Below are positions 4,733 to 5,437 of a stretch of DNA of 5,437 bases, in pieces. Location of the stretch: assembly GCA_938005655.1 (NCBI GenBank), contig CALLNA010000203.1, positions 1-5,437 on the forward strand. The letters are read 5' to 3'. This DNA comes from an uncultured Novosphingobium sp. GTDB taxonomy: Bacteria; Pseudomonadota; Alphaproteobacteria; Sphingomonadales; Sphingomonadaceae. The number at the start of each line of letters is the position of its first letter. The stretch's first letter is position 1. Under the pieces are notes generated by a model, which worked only from the letters and a program-made list of their open reading frames with translations, was not told the origin of the DNA and did not search any database. The translations under genes and the position numbers were made by a program.

Positions 4733-5437
4733 GTGACGGGACAGCCATCGGGGTCACGAGTCTTTGCGCGCGAGAACCGCCATCTGGTGGTTTTCGGGCT
4801 CTGCTCGCTCGGCGCGCTGCTCTGCGTGCTGCTCGCGGTCGGCCTGCTCGGCTGGCACCTGATCACCGGCCAGCCGCCGCACGACGCGGTGCTGGTCGGG
4901 GCCTTCGTCGCCGGCCTGCTCGGCTTCGTCGCCGACGCGATCTCGGCGCTCTATTCGCGCAGCCAGCTCCACGCCAACGCCGAGGTGTTCTGGGAAGCGC
5001 GCGAGGCCAAGGCGCAGACCGACGAACTCTTCGCCATGACCGACATGCTGCAAAGCGCCGAGGGCTACGACGACGCCACCGCCGTCCTCATGGCCACCTC
5101 GCTGCGGCTGCTGCCGGACTTCGGCGCGGCGCTCTATATCTTCAACAACTCGCGCGACCGGCTGGACCTCGCCGGAAGCTGGAACATGCCCGAGGACTAC
5201 CGCCCGGCGGAGACCCTCGCGCCGAGCAATTGCTGGACCTTGAAGCGCGGCAAGCCGCACATCAACCATCCCGCCGCCGGCTCGCTGTGCTGCGCCCACC
5301 ACGCCGGCCACGCCGCGGCGCTGGAGCTGCCGATGATGGCGCGGGGTTCGGTCTACGGCCTGCTGGTCTTCGCCACGGCGGACGACGCGGAGGCCCAGGA
5401 GCGGCTCGCCGCGACCATGCGGCTCGGCCATGCCCTG
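4733..5437 (+). CDS. Membrane-anchored GAF-domain sensor, partial at the window edge
   Basis: Only the first 235 residues are in the window and the frame is still open at 5437. Two hydrophobic segments (about 18-43 and 51-73) should form a membrane hairpin. A charged helical linker (78-108) resembles a signalling helix, and a GAF domain begins at about 110. Within it, GAALYIFNNSRDRLDLAGSW (131-150), LAPSNCWTLKRGKPH (162-176) and LCCAHH (185-190) resemble GAF domains I associate with GGDEF diguanylate cyclases of alphaproteobacteria. The output domain (GGDEF, or a histidine kinase) would lie beyond the edge, so c-di-GMP synthesis is an inference. C167, C186, C187, H189 and H190 could form a metal or redox site. 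The start is GTG with a modest ribosome binding site. The gene follows DUF1993 on the same strand but need not be cotranscribed. Confidence 0.75.
   Translation, partial: MTGQPSGSRVFARENRHLVVFGLCSLGALLCVLLAVGLLGWHLITGQPPHDAVLVGAFVAGLLGFVADAISALYSRSQLHANAEVFWEAREAKAQTDELFAMTDMLQSAEGYDDATAVLMATSLRLLPDFGAALYIFNNSRDRLDLAGSWNMPEDYRPAETLAPSNCWTLKRGKPHINHPAAGSLCCAHHAGHAAALELPMMARGSVYGLLVFATADDAEAQERLAATMRLGHAL

Noticed and set aside
4754..5431. Minus-strand open frame opposite the GAF sensor gene
   Set aside because: Its translation is repetitive Arg/Glu/Gln/Val text typical of antisense frames; the plus strand encodes two membrane helices and a GAF domain.

Overview
The window reads as ordinary chromosome from a GC-rich proteobacterium, most likely an alphaproteobacterium of the sphingomonad type. 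That placement is an inference from roughly 70% GC in sampled coding stretches, the protein style (exported S66 carboxypeptidase, class II cytochrome c, crotonase, DUF1993, GAF-type sensor) and an IS5/IS427-like transposase remnant. No rRNA, tRNA, CRISPR array or intact mobile element is visible.

Layout from left to right. Positions 1-143 hold a very long hairpin and a small perfect hairpin downstream of a minus-strand LD-carboxypeptidase gene (144-1184), which carries a Tat-like signal and starts with GTG. A 198-bp divergent spacer follows. It contains a terminator-like hairpin in the leader of a plus-strand periplasmic class II cytochrome c (1383-1868). After a 286-bp spacer comes a plus-strand gene for a small three-helix membrane protein of unknown function (2155-2535).

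Next is a block of distinctly lower GC (about 54% by hand count over 2641-3180). It contains a minus-strand OsmC-family gene (2620-3027) and, in the plus orientation, the first 27 or so codons of an IS5-family transposase (3154-3236). The transposase is cut off a few bases beyond the stop codon of a minus-strand crotonase-family gene (3244-4023). I read this block as acquired or rearranged DNA joined to the host backbone at about 3236. High GC then resumes: the crotonase gene is divergent from a plus-strand DUF1993 gene (4111-4632). The window ends inside a plus-strand membrane-anchored GAF sensor protein (4733 to the edge), probably the N-terminal half of a diguanylate cyclase or histidine kinase.

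No shared pathway links these genes; they look like separate single-gene units. I see no clear undescribed system. The points most worth following are the leader terminator before the cytochrome gene, the low-GC block with its transposase junction, the crotonase that lacks one of the two usual catalytic glutamates, and the Cys/His-rich GAF domain.
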